From positions 1 through 24,416 of IMG/VR virus record IMGVR_UViG_3300035692_000061: a stretch of DNA of 24,416 bases. One strand, given 5' to 3'. The notes beneath the pieces are model-generated. The model saw only the letters and a list, made by a program, of their open reading frames with translations. It was not told the DNA's origin and searched no databases. Made by a program: the position numbers and the translations under genes. The DNA comes from a virus. Each line of letters begins with the position of its first letter. Position 1 is the first letter of the stretch. Shown here piece by piece: positions 1 to 5,192 of this stretch.

Positions 1-366
1 ATTGCCAGGAGGAGGCCCCCCCAGAGAAAGTTCCAGGCTTTGTTGCCCGACGATCCGCTCGGATCGTGCCTCTCGCTTCGCCTTCGCGATGACCGCCGCC
101 TGGCCGCCGCCCGACCCGCAGCCCTGATGCTCCACCCGCCAGTTCGACGGCACCCACGTCAGGTCCGGTCGCTCCGCCCGGCTGATGATGTGCCCCACCT
201 GCCACGGCTGCTCCCGCCGCACCGGGCGCCGGCACACACCGCACGGCTGCGGCAGCGTGAGCTCCATCCTCGCGCGGATCTCCTGCACCGCCCGGCCCGC
301 CCACGGCCTGACCTCCGGAGCCGGGGTGCCGTCCTTGCTGCGCCGGATGTACTTGCCCCGGCTCAC
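1..366 (-). CDS. HNH endonuclease, C-terminus beyond the left edge
   Basis: The start is a GTG at 366 that overlaps the stop of the upstream gene (GTGA), with GGAG about 8 bases before it. The 122 visible codons contain a CGVC pair (residues 42-45), then GH59, N75 and H80 followed by C83, which is the order of an HNH fold with a Cys-rich zinc site. HNH proteins next to terminases (HK97 gp74 type) nick DNA and assist terminase cleavage at cos; that role here is inferred. It is the last visible gene of the 2073-to-1 minus-strand operon. The reading frame is open at position 1. Joined to position 24416 it would continue 12 codons and stop at 24380-24378, just inside the terminase gene. Confidence 0.8.
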   Translation of the reverse strand, partial: MSRGKYIRRSKDGTPAPEVRPWAGRAVQEIRARMELTLPQPCGVCRRPVRREQPWQVGHIISRAERPDLTWVPSNWRVEHQGCGSGGGQAAVIAKAKREARSERIVGQQSLELSLGGPPPGN

Positions 367-581
367 TCGTCTCCACGCTTCTTCGCGATGAGCTGTCCCA
401 TCTCGAAGCCGAGCGCTCCGGCCAGAGCGGCTATCGCCACGGTGAGCACTCGGGAGCCGACCTCGGTGAGGTCCCGCTGGCCTTGCGCGATCCCGATGAG
501 CACGGCCAGGGCGAGCAGCACGGACGTCAGCGCCAGACCGATCGCGAGCACCATCCGTGCACTCATGGTCACAGTCTGCAT
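363..581 (-). CDS. small two-helix membrane protein
   Basis: A 72-residue protein with two hydrophobic segments, roughly residues 10-32 and 45-64, joined by a short polar turn, and a charged C-terminus ending KKRGDE. No signal peptide cleavage site is evident. The start could be the ATG at 581 or the one at 566; neither has a good Shine-Dalgarno. It overlaps the HNH gene by GTGA, so the two are probably translationally coupled. Two-helix topology and size fit a class II holin, and no other holin candidate lies next to the endolysin, but its distance from the lysin and lack of a recognisable family make this only a suggestion. A strong hairpin precedes it. Confidence 0.7.
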   Translation of the reverse strand: MQTVTMSARMVLAIGLALTSVLLALAVLIGIAQGQRDLTEVGSRVLTVAIAALAGALGFEMGQLIAKKRGDE

Positions 582-611
582 CGGATCGCTGGTAATTCAT
601 TACTACCGGGC

Positions 612-651
612 GGCGTGGAGCGGTGACGCGATTCGCCTCACGCTCCACGCC
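612..651 (-). terminator. strong hairpin between small late genes
   Basis: A perfect 11-bp stem (612-622 pairing with 641-651) encloses a loop that itself contains TGA/TCA and GCG/CGC pairs. It lies just after the stop of the 657-1067 gene, in the minus direction. No T-tract follows, as is common in high-GC actinobacteria. A small AT-rich imperfect inverted repeat (591-607) comes next, so the block may end one transcript and start the 363-581 gene. Confidence 0.5.
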
Positions 652-656
652 CAGGC

Positions 657-1067
657 TCAAGGATGTGACTGCACGACCTTCCACGCCTTGAGCGACGTCC
701 GCGCGTACTTCGTGAGTAGGTCTCGCTGCTTCTTGTCCATCGTGATGGCGGCGATCGTGGCGAGCACCTCGTCGGTCCGCTGCACGACCCATTGCGCGGC
801 GACTATCCGCTCGTACTCCTGGTCCAGCTCGGTCGTCCACGGCCGGAGCTTGCCATCCTCGTACCGGACCCACGGAGGCCGGCCCGGGGTGTAGAGCAAC
901 GACTCTTTCCGCTTTCCGCGGGCAGGACTGCCATCCTGAGTTCTGGTTATCAGCTGTCGATTAGACGAACTCGTTTCGATAACGAGGCCGACCCACCAAC
1001 GCCAGGTGATCTCTCTGTTGTTCTCCTTCTCCCAGTACCCATCATCGATGATGGCCCCGCCAGTCAC
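657..1067 (-). CDS. hypothetical phage protein, 136 aa
   Basis: I do not recognise a family. The frame is closed upstream by a TAG, and the only usable start is the GTG at 1067, with no clear ribosome binding site. The protein is mixed charged, with an aromatic stretch around residues 22-26 (TWRWW), a basic middle (KRKES), and a predicted helical C-terminal third ending in KAWKVVQSHP. Its codon usage is less GC-extreme than its neighbours, with several A/T third positions in the first half, which may indicate recent acquisition. It lies in the minus-strand operon and ends just before a hairpin. It is probably a cytoplasmic accessory protein of unknown role. Confidence 0.6.
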   Translation of the reverse strand: MTGGAIIDDGYWEKENNREITWRWWVGLVIETSSSNRQLITRTQDGSPARGKRKESLLYTPGRPPWVRYEDGKLRPWTTELDQEYERIVAAQWVVQRTDEVLATIAAITMDKKQRDLLTKYARTSLKAWKVVQSHP

Positions 1068-1106
1068 TGTCTTGTGGTGTTCGATGTAGGCGTTGTAGGG
1101 AAATGC

Positions 1107-1355
1107 CTAATCGTCACCCAGTTCCTTCGGGAGTGGTTTCCTGCGTTGGTCGCGGTCGATTGCTTGTGCTCGTGCGATGGCCAGGATCTGCTCGTCGATC
1201 TCGTCGGCGACGTTGAGCAGGGCCGCGGCTACCCGGCGGGCGTCGCCGGGGCTCGTCGTGATCCAGGACGTGTCGGGCGGGAGCTGGAGCAGGACGCTGA
1301 GCTCACCATCCCGGTCGCTGACGCCGCGGACCTGGATCGCCATCGTTCGCCTCAT
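1107..1355 (-). CDS. small protein of a locally repeated family (copy 1)
   Basis: An 82-residue protein. The ATG at 1355 overlaps the TGA of the upstream gene (ATGA). The ATG at 1343, four codons later, has GAGG in front and is an alternative start. The N-terminal half is beta-like with a D-T-S-W-I-T-T core. The C-terminal half is a helix containing DARRVAAALLNVADEIDEQI, then LAIARAQAI. The LAIARA segment recurs in the 1530-1808 protein, and the DAR-VA--LL--A-EI pattern recurs in the 1798-2073 protein, so these are probably diverged duplicates. Function is unknown; no catalytic motif is visible. Confidence 0.65.
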   Translation of the reverse strand: MRRTMAIQVRGVSDRDGELSVLLQLPPDTSWITTSPGDARRVAAALLNVADEIDEQILAIARAQAIDRDQRRKPLPKELGDD

Positions 1356-1525
1356 GGCCGGCTCACCGCCTCCCGGCAGACGCGGCGGTGCTCCACGCAG
1401 GCGTCGAGGATGGCGGCCAGGTTCTGCACGGCGGTGACGACGATCTCTCCGCACACCGTGCACGTGATGGCCTTGTCGGGCTCGTCGACCATGAAGCCCA
1501 GCAGGTCTTCCACTCGGTAGACCAT
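1352..1525 (-). CDS. small zinc-finger-like protein, 57 aa
   Basis: The preferred start is the ATG at 1525, preceded by AAGGGCTGAGCGG. Longer in-frame starts exist but would overlap the upstream gene for no reason. The protein has CTVC near residue 22, a helical stretch, then a His and a Cys in VEHRRVC, which together could bind one zinc ion in a C2HC arrangement. It lies between two members of the small repeated family and overlaps the next gene by ATGA. Small zinc fingers of this kind are common in actinophage accessory operons and usually have no assigned role. DNA or RNA binding is possible but not shown. Confidence 0.6.
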   Translation of the reverse strand: MVYRVEDLLGFMVDEPDKAITCTVCGEIVVTAVQNLAAILDACVEHRRVCREAVSRP

Positions 1526-1529
1526 CCGC

Positions 1530-1808
1530 TCAGCCCTTCCGCTCGGGGTCGCCCTGGACCGCAACTGCTCGCGCGATCGCCAGTAGCTGGGTGTCGAGGC
1601 GATCGATGAACTCGGCAAGGAATGCGCGGGTCATCGTCAGCGCCGCCGTTCTGTGTTCGAGCGGGCCCTCGCCGGCGTCGTCGAACAGCGGGTACGGGTA
1701 GGCCAGGCCGCGACCATTGGCCAGGACCACGAGCGCGAGCAAGGGCGGCGGGTCGGTCAGCGACTCCTCGAGGTCGCGGAACTTCTGCTCGACACGGTCA
1801 CGATCCAT
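1530..1808 (-). CDS. small protein of a locally repeated family (copy 2)
   Basis: A 92-residue protein with an ATG at 1808 and GAGGAG 5 to 6 bases before it. Its start overlaps the end of the upstream gene by 11 bases. The middle (LLALVVLANGRG) looks beta-like. The C-terminal helix contains FIDRLDTQLLAIARAVAV, which matches EIDEQILAIARAQAI of the 1107-1355 protein. The family is not one I can name. The gene belongs to a tightly packed operon and is probably co-transcribed with the HNH gene and terminase. No motif suggests an enzymatic function. Confidence 0.65.
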   Translation of the reverse strand: MDRDRVEQKFRDLEESLTDPPPLLALVVLANGRGLAYPYPLFDDAGEGPLEHRTAALTMTRAFLAEFIDRLDTQLLAIARAVAVQGDPERKG

Positions 1809-2073
1809 CGGTGCTCCTCTTCACGCGATCACGGAAGTCGGGAGGCACCGGCCCGGTGCGTCCGGGGTTCCTCGTGGCCAGGCGCCGCTCGATCTCCAGG
1901 GCCGCGTCGAGCAGGCCGCCAGCGACCAGCCTTGCGTCGTCCGACGGAAGGATCAGGACTTGCCCTTGGTCGAACGTCAGGCGCACGGCGAGCCCGTCCG
2001 GCCACGCTGCGGTGGAGACCACGCTGATCCTGAACGGGAGCAGTGAACCGGCCTCGGTGCCGTTGTGCCTCAT
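1798..2073 (-). CDS. small protein of a locally repeated family (copy 3), first gene of the leftward operon
   Basis: A 91-residue protein with an ATG at 2073 preceded by GAGAGGGAAGG, a good ribosome binding site. A beta-rich N-terminal part containing LAVRLTFDQGQVLILPSDDA leads into a helix, ARLVAGGLLDAALEIERRLA, that resembles the C-terminal helix of the 1107-1355 protein. It is the first recognisable gene of the minus-strand operon, so the promoter for the small genes, and perhaps for the late genes, should lie in the 2074-2689 region. Function is unknown. The beta-strand plus DDAR-helix layout shared with copy 1 is the main evidence for a family. Confidence 0.65.
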   Translation of the reverse strand: MRHNGTEAGSLLPFRISVVSTAAWPDGLAVRLTFDQGQVLILPSDDARLVAGGLLDAALEIERRLATRNPGRTGPVPPDFRDRVKRSTDGS

Positions 2074-2214
2074 GCGCCTTCCCTCTCCTCCACAGACAAG
2101 ATCGAGTGCGGGCGGGCTCCCTGCGGGAGACCCAGGTCTCTCCGAGCGATTCCCTCATCCTCAAGACGGGATGCCCCGACCCAGGCCGCCATCGCCACCC
2201 GTGGCCCTATTGGG

Positions 2215-2263
2215 TGCAGCCTTCAGGGCCCGGTCTCGTGAGACGAGCGGGCTGATGGCTGCA
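2215..2263. ncRNA. candidate structured RNA or extended hairpin
   Basis: Nested pairings: TGCAGCC (2215-2221) with GGCTGCA (2257-2263), TCAG/CCCG (2223-2232) with CGGGCTGA (2248-2255), and GTCT with AGAC (2233-2236 and 2241-2244) at the tip. The strand and transcription are unknown. Confidence 0.35.
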
Positions 2264-2269
2264 ACTCGC

Positions 2270-2293
2270 CCAGAGCGGTGGCCACCGCTCTGG
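2270..2293. repeat. perfect 24-bp palindrome
   Basis: CCAGAGCGGTGG is followed directly by its exact reverse complement, with no spacer. A hairpin with no loop is a poor terminator, so a dimeric protein-binding site or an origin element is more likely. Confidence 0.6.
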
Positions 2294-2405
2294 TTGAGTC
2301 GTCCCTCATGTCCCGGCGTCGAGGGAGCGCGATTTCTGGCCAGGTGGTTCCTAGTGGCGCGCCCCACCGGCGCCGGTCTTGTGCAGGGCCCAGGCTTGTT
2401 CACCG

Positions 2406-2422
2406 CAGCCCACAGTGGGCTG
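2406..2422. repeat. 8-bp inverted repeat with one-base centre
   Basis: CAGCCCAC, A, GTGGGCTG. It lies in the same gene-free, palindrome-rich region and is probably a protein-binding site or structural element. Confidence 0.5.
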
Positions 2423-2689
2423 GGGCAGGAGACCTGGCGAGGAACTCCCGGGGGTGAAGCGGCGGAACACTGGCACCGAGCGTCTACCGAGTTGTGTTCG
2501 CGGCTGGAGACGAGGAGAGACGCCGCGCAGGAGGGGTCGGGGAGGCGTTAGGCACCACCGCCCGCGGTCGTCGCTGGGTCGGTGAAAGTCGTTGCAGCGC
2601 TAGCACTCCGTAGCGGTGTGGTCACGCAAACGGGGCTGCACAGGTGCGCGTCAGCGCAGGTAGAATCCATGACGTCTGTGAGACGTAGT

Positions 2690-2726
2690 GAGGGTCGCTT
2701 CCTAGGGGGACTAGGAAGCGACCCTC
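2690..2726 (-). terminator. intrinsic terminator of the excisionase-like gene
   Basis: A 16-bp perfect stem (2690-2705 with 2711-2726) and a 5-base loop GGGGA. The TAG stop of the 2711-2923 gene lies inside the stem. There is no T-tract on either strand. The symmetry would let it stop transcription from both sides. Confidence 0.75.
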
Positions 2727-2923
2727 GTCTCGTTGTCGGCGTCGCGAGCGGTCGCCAGCGCCACCATGTAGCGCTCGACCTCCGCGCGGATGAAGACGTA
2801 CGAGCCGGTACGACCGGGAAGCTTCGTCGACTCGAGCACACCCTCCCTAGCCAGCTTCAGTACCCAAGATCGATCGACACCCAGCATGTGGGCAGCTTCA
2901 CGCGCCCCGATGACATCAGCCAT
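2711..2923 (-). CDS. excisionase-like winged HTH protein (Xis or Cro role)
   Basis: A 70-residue protein matching the MerR-like HTH_17/excisionase pattern. Residues 4-14 (VIGAREAAHML) begin the HTH, with GVDRSWVLKLAREGVL as the recognition part, followed by a wing containing LPGRTGSYVFIRAEVERYM. The ATG at 2923 is chosen because the domain starts there. No Shine-Dalgarno precedes it, and a TAAGTT box ends 7 bases upstream, so a leaderless mRNA is likely. It is transcribed divergently from the repressor, the place where temperate actinophages carry a Cro-like or Xis gene. It may direct excision by bending DNA at attP about 340 bp away, or act as the anti-repressor. Confidence 0.8.
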   Translation of the reverse strand: MADVIGAREAAHMLGVDRSWVLKLAREGVLESTKLPGRTGSYVFIRAEVERYMVALATARDADNETRVAS

Positions 2924-3016
2924 ACGGGAAAACTTAGGACCATTCACAAGCTTTTGGAACACGCCGACACGCCGATACTCAAGACAATTTGCGGTTGTGG
3001 TCCTAAACTTCGGCGC
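2924..3016. promoter_or_regulatory. divergent switch promoter region with paired operator-like sites
   Basis: Two inverted copies of one sequence lie between the divergent genes: AACTTAGGACCA (2931-2942) and TGGTCCTAAACT (2998-3009), identical over TGGTCCTAA. The left copy overlaps the TAAGTT -10-like box of the leftward gene. A rightward promoter is plausible with TTGGAA at 2954-2959, a 16-base spacer and TACTCA at 2976-2981, which places the right copy in the early leader. The arrangement fits repressor operators that shut both promoters. The protein that binds them is inferred, not shown. Confidence 0.6.
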
Positions 3017-3367
3017 ATGGTGACGGAGATGCAGGGCGCGGACCCGGGCTGGCCACTCACAGATCGGCTGCGCCGCGCTCGCGAGTACGGCGGCTTCGAC
3101 CAGACGCAGCTGGCGGCCGAGCTCGGCGTGTCCAAGAACACGATCAGCAACTACGAGCGCGGGTTCACCAAGCCCAGGCGACCGATGCTGCTCGCCTGGG
3201 CCATGGCCACGGGGGTAGCCCTCACGTGGCTGGAGACGGACGATGCGTCCAAGATCGAGATCGTGCGCCCGAAGGGATTCGAACCCCTAACCTTCTGGTC
3301 AGGGGTGTCCCCATTGTGGGCAATTATCCCGTTTTTGCGCACTGACGATCTGGCGCTGACGGCATGA
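3017..3367 (+). CDS. XRE-type lysogeny repressor with attP inside its reading frame
   Basis: A 116-residue protein. Residues 16-73 form an HTH_3 domain (LRRAREYGGFDQTQLAAELG, then VSKNTISNYERG as recognition helix). The ATG at 3017 lacks a strong ribosome binding site. Codons 84-93 (RPKGFEPLTF) are the antisense of a tRNA-Arg 3' end, the att core. After it comes a 23-residue tail from W94 to A116 that ends DDLALTA. Recombination with attB would replace everything after about codon 93. In the host tRNA-Arg sequences I remember, the next codon becomes TGA, leaving a 93-residue protein. The tail ends LTA, close to the LAA of ssrA tags, so the viral form may be unstable and the prophage form active, as in mycobacteriophages BPs and Brujita. 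Confidence 0.85.
   Translation: MVTEMQGADPGWPLTDRLRRAREYGGFDQTQLAAELGVSKNTISNYERGFTKPRRPMLLAWAMATGVALTWLETDDASKIEIVRPKGFEPLTFWSGVSPLWAIIPFLRTDDLALTA
3264..3297. other. attP: attP core: 3' end of a tRNA-Arg gene
   Basis: On the minus strand this is a tRNA 3' part: anticodon-stem remnant CAGAAGG, T-arm AGGGGTTCGAATCCCTT, and acceptor CGGGCGCA. No D-arm or 5' acceptor follows, so it is not a working tRNA. It is the 34-bp shared sequence by which an integrase recombines with a host tRNA-Arg (the ACG isoacceptor is my best guess). Repressor sequence continues in frame on both sides, which marks it as attP and not attL or attR. Confidence 0.85.
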
Positions 3368-3612
3368 GCGCGACGGGCAGCCAGGAGCCGGTGACGGTCG
3401 CGGGACGGGCGTTCGCGCTGGCGATCGCCGAGCACATCGATCGGCCGGTGCCGGAGGCTGGCTGCGGGCGCTACATCGTCGAGGTCAACGAGTTAGGCGA
3501 AGTGGGGGTGTGGTGCCCGGGGGCCGGCTTCATATGGCTTGAGGGCGACACCGCCTCGGCGAAGAACATCCGGGGCATGCTGCTGGCACTGCGCGCCGGA
3601 GCGATCGCATGA
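3364..3612 (+). CDS. small conserved protein, copy A of a duplicated gene
   Basis: An 82-residue protein. Its ATG at 3364 overlaps the repressor stop (ATGA). It is clearly homologous to the 6339-6578 protein, about 60 percent identical by eye. They share FA-AIAEHIDRPVP near residue 20, GRY near residue 36, and the C-terminal AKNIRG-LLALRAGAIA. Function is unknown; no metal or nucleotide motif is visible and no membrane segment. It begins the plus-strand chain of small genes between attP and the integrase. Because it follows the repressor directly, it would be expressed with it in the viral state and separated from it after integration. Confidence 0.8.
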   Translation: MSATGSQEPVTVAGRAFALAIAEHIDRPVPEAGCGRYIVEVNELGEVGVWCPGAGFIWLEGDTASAKNIRGMLLALRAGAIA

Positions 3613-3959
3613 GCGCGACGAAGCTCCACTACAGCCGGCTCAGTCCGGTCGCTCGTTCGACCATCGTCGACCACGGGATCACCATCGTCGAGTACGTCCG
3701 CAAGGCGGGCCGCTGGGACGACGGCGACTGGCATGGCGACCGTTGCGGGTGCACCGATGACCGTTGCATCGGGTTCCACCATGACGAGAACGAGGACTGC
3801 GGATGCCTGCCCGTCCTCCTCGAGGAGGCACTGGGGTGGACCTATCCCGGCTTCCATGCAGCTAGGCCCGGCTATCGCGCGCTCCCTCACGGCGGGTGTA
3901 TCGGGATGGGGTTCCGGCGGGCCGGCGGGTGCTGTGTCCAGTGCGGGTGGACCGCATGA
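3609..3959 (+). CDS. Cys/His-rich small protein, 116 aa
   Basis: The ATG at 3609 overlaps the previous stop (ATGA). The protein contains a dense metal-ligand region: CGCTDDRC, then FHH, then CGC (about residues 47-67), and a second cluster near the C-terminus, GGCC--CGW. This looks like one or two small zinc sites. The family is not recognised. It is coupled by ATGA overlaps to the genes before and after it, forming a chain of four small genes. Proteins of this style are frequent in the accessory part of actinophage genomes near the integrase. A role in host takeover or transcription control is possible but has no direct support here. Confidence 0.7.
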   Translation: MSATKLHYSRLSPVARSTIVDHGITIVEYVRKAGRWDDGDWHGDRCGCTDDRCIGFHHDENEDCGCLPVLLEEALGWTYPGFHAARPGYRALPHGGCIGMGFRRAGGCCVQCGWTA

Positions 3960-4117
3960 GCCCGCATCTGGCGGCCGGGCAGCCGCTTGAACGCGACGAG
4001 TTCGATCCGGTGTGGTGGACCTGGTGCGGGGAGCTCGTCGAGGCCGAGGAGGTCCGAGAGGACCCGGCCGTCGTCGACTGTGCTGACTGCCTCGACCTCT
4101 ACGCGGACGAATCATGA
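3956..4117 (+). CDS. small acidic Cys-containing protein, 53 aa
   Basis: The ATG at 3956 overlaps the previous stop (ATGA), and its own stop overlaps the next ATG in the same way. The protein is acidic and contains WTWCGELVEAEEV followed by CADCLDLY, so three Cys are placed like a small incomplete zinc ribbon. This resembles short zinc-ribbon peptides often seen in actinophages that end in C--C-plus-aromatic. The function is unknown. The unbroken ATGA coupling on both sides is the strongest evidence that it is translated. Confidence 0.65.
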   Translation: MSPHLAAGQPLERDEFDPVWWTWCGELVEAEEVREDPAVVDCADCLDLYADES

Positions 4118-4185
4118 GCCTCCTCGGAGACCTGAATCGGCTGATGGTCCCCGGCTGGGTGACCGAGGACCAATCCGAGGCGTGA
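4114..4185 (+). CDS. candidate 23-residue micro-ORF
   Basis: The ATG at 4114 overlaps the previous stop (ATGA), continuing the coupling pattern of the chain. The peptide MSLLGDLNRLMVPG followed by WVTEDQSEA is amphipathic in its first half and ends with TGA at 4183-4185. It is too short for homology. The coupling and GC-rich wobble positions are the only support. It may be a real microprotein or a relay that carries ribosomes toward the integrase start 60 bases downstream. Confidence 0.35.
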   Translation: MSLLGDLNRLMVPGWVTEDQSEA

Positions 4186-4244
4186 GCTGCTGAGCCGATG
4201 AGACGGGCAATGGGGCCCGGGTTTCCGCTGATGAAGGGGTTGTG

Positions 4245-5141
4245 ATGGCGCTAGCGAAGTGGCCGGTCTCACCGGTGTGGTCGGAGTGGATCGAGGCCTG
4301 GTCGACGGCGCTACGCGCAGCGGACCGGTCGAGGGCGACGATCGACAGCCGCCGCCAGGTCCTCGCGCAACTGTCGCGGGAGGTTGCCGGCGACCCCGGG
4401 GACCTCACACCCGCGCAGCTCCTCGAGTGGATGGGCCTGGAGGTGTGGGACGAGGACCTCCAGCGGCTGCGGCCGCGGTGGTCGCGCGAGCGCCGGCGCG
4501 CAGTCCGGTCTTCGCTGGCCGGCTTCTATCGGTGGGCCCACGGTGCCGGTCGCGTGGCCGACGACCCAGCGGCCGGGCTGCCGGTGATCCGATCGTCGCG
4601 GGGAATGCCCAGGCCAGCGGCACTGGCGACGTATAGCGCGGCTCTGGGACGTGCCGGGGCTCGCGAGCAGCTCATGCTCGTGCTCGCGTGCGAGCTGGGG
4701 ATGCGCCGCGCCGAGGTCGCCCAGGTCCACAGCCGCGACGTGGTCGACGATCTGGTCGGGCAGAGCCTGATCGTGCACGGCAAGGGCGCCCGGCCGCGGT
4801 CGATCCCGATCGACGACGACCTGGCCGAGCAGCTGCGCGACGCCCGCGGCTACGTGTTCCCCGGCCGCTGCGACGGGCACCTGTCTCCGCGGTGGGTCGG
4901 CAAGGTCGTGGGACGGCTCCTGGAGGGCACCACCACGATGCACCAGCTTCGCCACGCCTTCGCCACGAGGATGCTCCGCGAGGACACCAACATCCGCGTG
5001 GTGCAGCGCTGGCTGGGACACGCCTCTCTGGCCGTGACCCAGGTGTACCTCGACGTCGACGACGACGAGATGCGCGCAGCCGGCGCGAAGGTGCACGCCT
5101 ACTTCAGCCCGCATCGTCCGCCAAGTCCGACAAACCCCTGA
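4245..5141 (+). CDS. int: tyrosine integrase (XerC/D-like)
   Basis: A 298-residue site-specific recombinase. The ATG at 4245 is preferred because AAGGGG lies 6 to 7 bases upstream; the GTG at 4242 is too close. Residues 10-105 are the SAM-like core-binding domain. The catalytic set is complete: R154 in GMRRAE, K180 in HGKG, H233 and R236 in HQLRH, H259 in LGH, and Y268. The size and direct entry into the core-binding domain suggest there is no separate arm-binding domain, so it may need few arm sites around attP. It should recombine the tRNA-Arg core at 3264-3297 with the host gene. The gene is 0.95 kb from attP, with four small genes between. Its stop codon lies in a conserved hairpin. Confidence 0.93.
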   Translation: MALAKWPVSPVWSEWIEAWSTALRAADRSRATIDSRRQVLAQLSREVAGDPGDLTPAQLLEWMGLEVWDEDLQRLRPRWSRERRRAVRSSLAGFYRWAHGAGRVADDPAAGLPVIRSSRGMPRPAALATYSAALGRAGAREQLMLVLACELGMRRAEVAQVHSRDVVDDLVGQSLIVHGKGARPRSIPIDDDLAEQLRDARGYVFPGRCDGHLSPRWVGKVVGRLLEGTTTMHQLRHAFATRMLREDTNIRVVQRWLGHASLAVTQVYLDVDDDEMRAAGAKVHAYFSPHRPPSPTNP

Positions 5142-5160
5142 TCTCTGGATCAGTGCTTTG
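5138..5160 (+). repeat. intergenic palindrome element E1
   Basis: CTGATC-TCTG-GATCAG followed by TGCTTTG. It overlaps the integrase stop codon. It is the same element as at 5589-5611, with a compensating pair change (G-C here, A-T there). A related half-site, AGATTGGGAG, lies at 5174-5183 and supplies the ribosome binding site of the next gene. Confidence 0.6.
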
Positions 5161-5192
5161 GACCCGAAACAGCAGATTGGGAGTTGTGCCCT

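Larger units (their letters stand above)
2074..2689. other. palindrome-rich region with no convincing gene
   Basis: About 600 bases with no frame showing the strong third-position GC bias of the neighbours. The plus-strand frame that ends near 2551 is open but has ordinary codon usage and no recognisable domain. The region carries perfect or near-perfect inverted repeats at 2127-2140, 2215-2263, 2270-2293, 2366-2377 and 2406-2422. It must contain the promoter of the leftward operon, although I see no clear -35/-10 pair. Candidate roles are a replication origin, a structured RNA, or a repressor or late-activator binding region. Confidence 0.5.

Noticed and set aside
40-894. Long plus-strand open frame over the left edge
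   Set aside because: It is the antisense shadow of the HNH gene and the small genes, which have ribosome binding sites, couplings and domain motifs on the minus strand.
2480-2500. A GGCACCGAG piece that resembles a tracrRNA tail
   Set aside because: It lacks the matching hairpin arm and there is no Cas gene; chance match.
1622-2551. Long plus-strand frame extending into the gene-free region
   Set aside because: Codon usage in 2100-2551 lacks the wobble GC bias of true genes, no domain is visible, and its first half is antisense to coupled minus-strand genes.
3264-3310. A functional tRNA gene
   Set aside because: Only the 3' third is present; there is no D-arm, anticodon loop or 5' acceptor strand on the minus strand beyond it.
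4198-4245. 15-residue ORF before the integrase
   Set aside because: No coupling or composition support; it simply covers the integrase ribosome binding site.
4311-5114. Long minus-strand frame opposite the integrase
   Set aside because: It mirrors the integrase, whose catalytic residues are all present on the plus strand.
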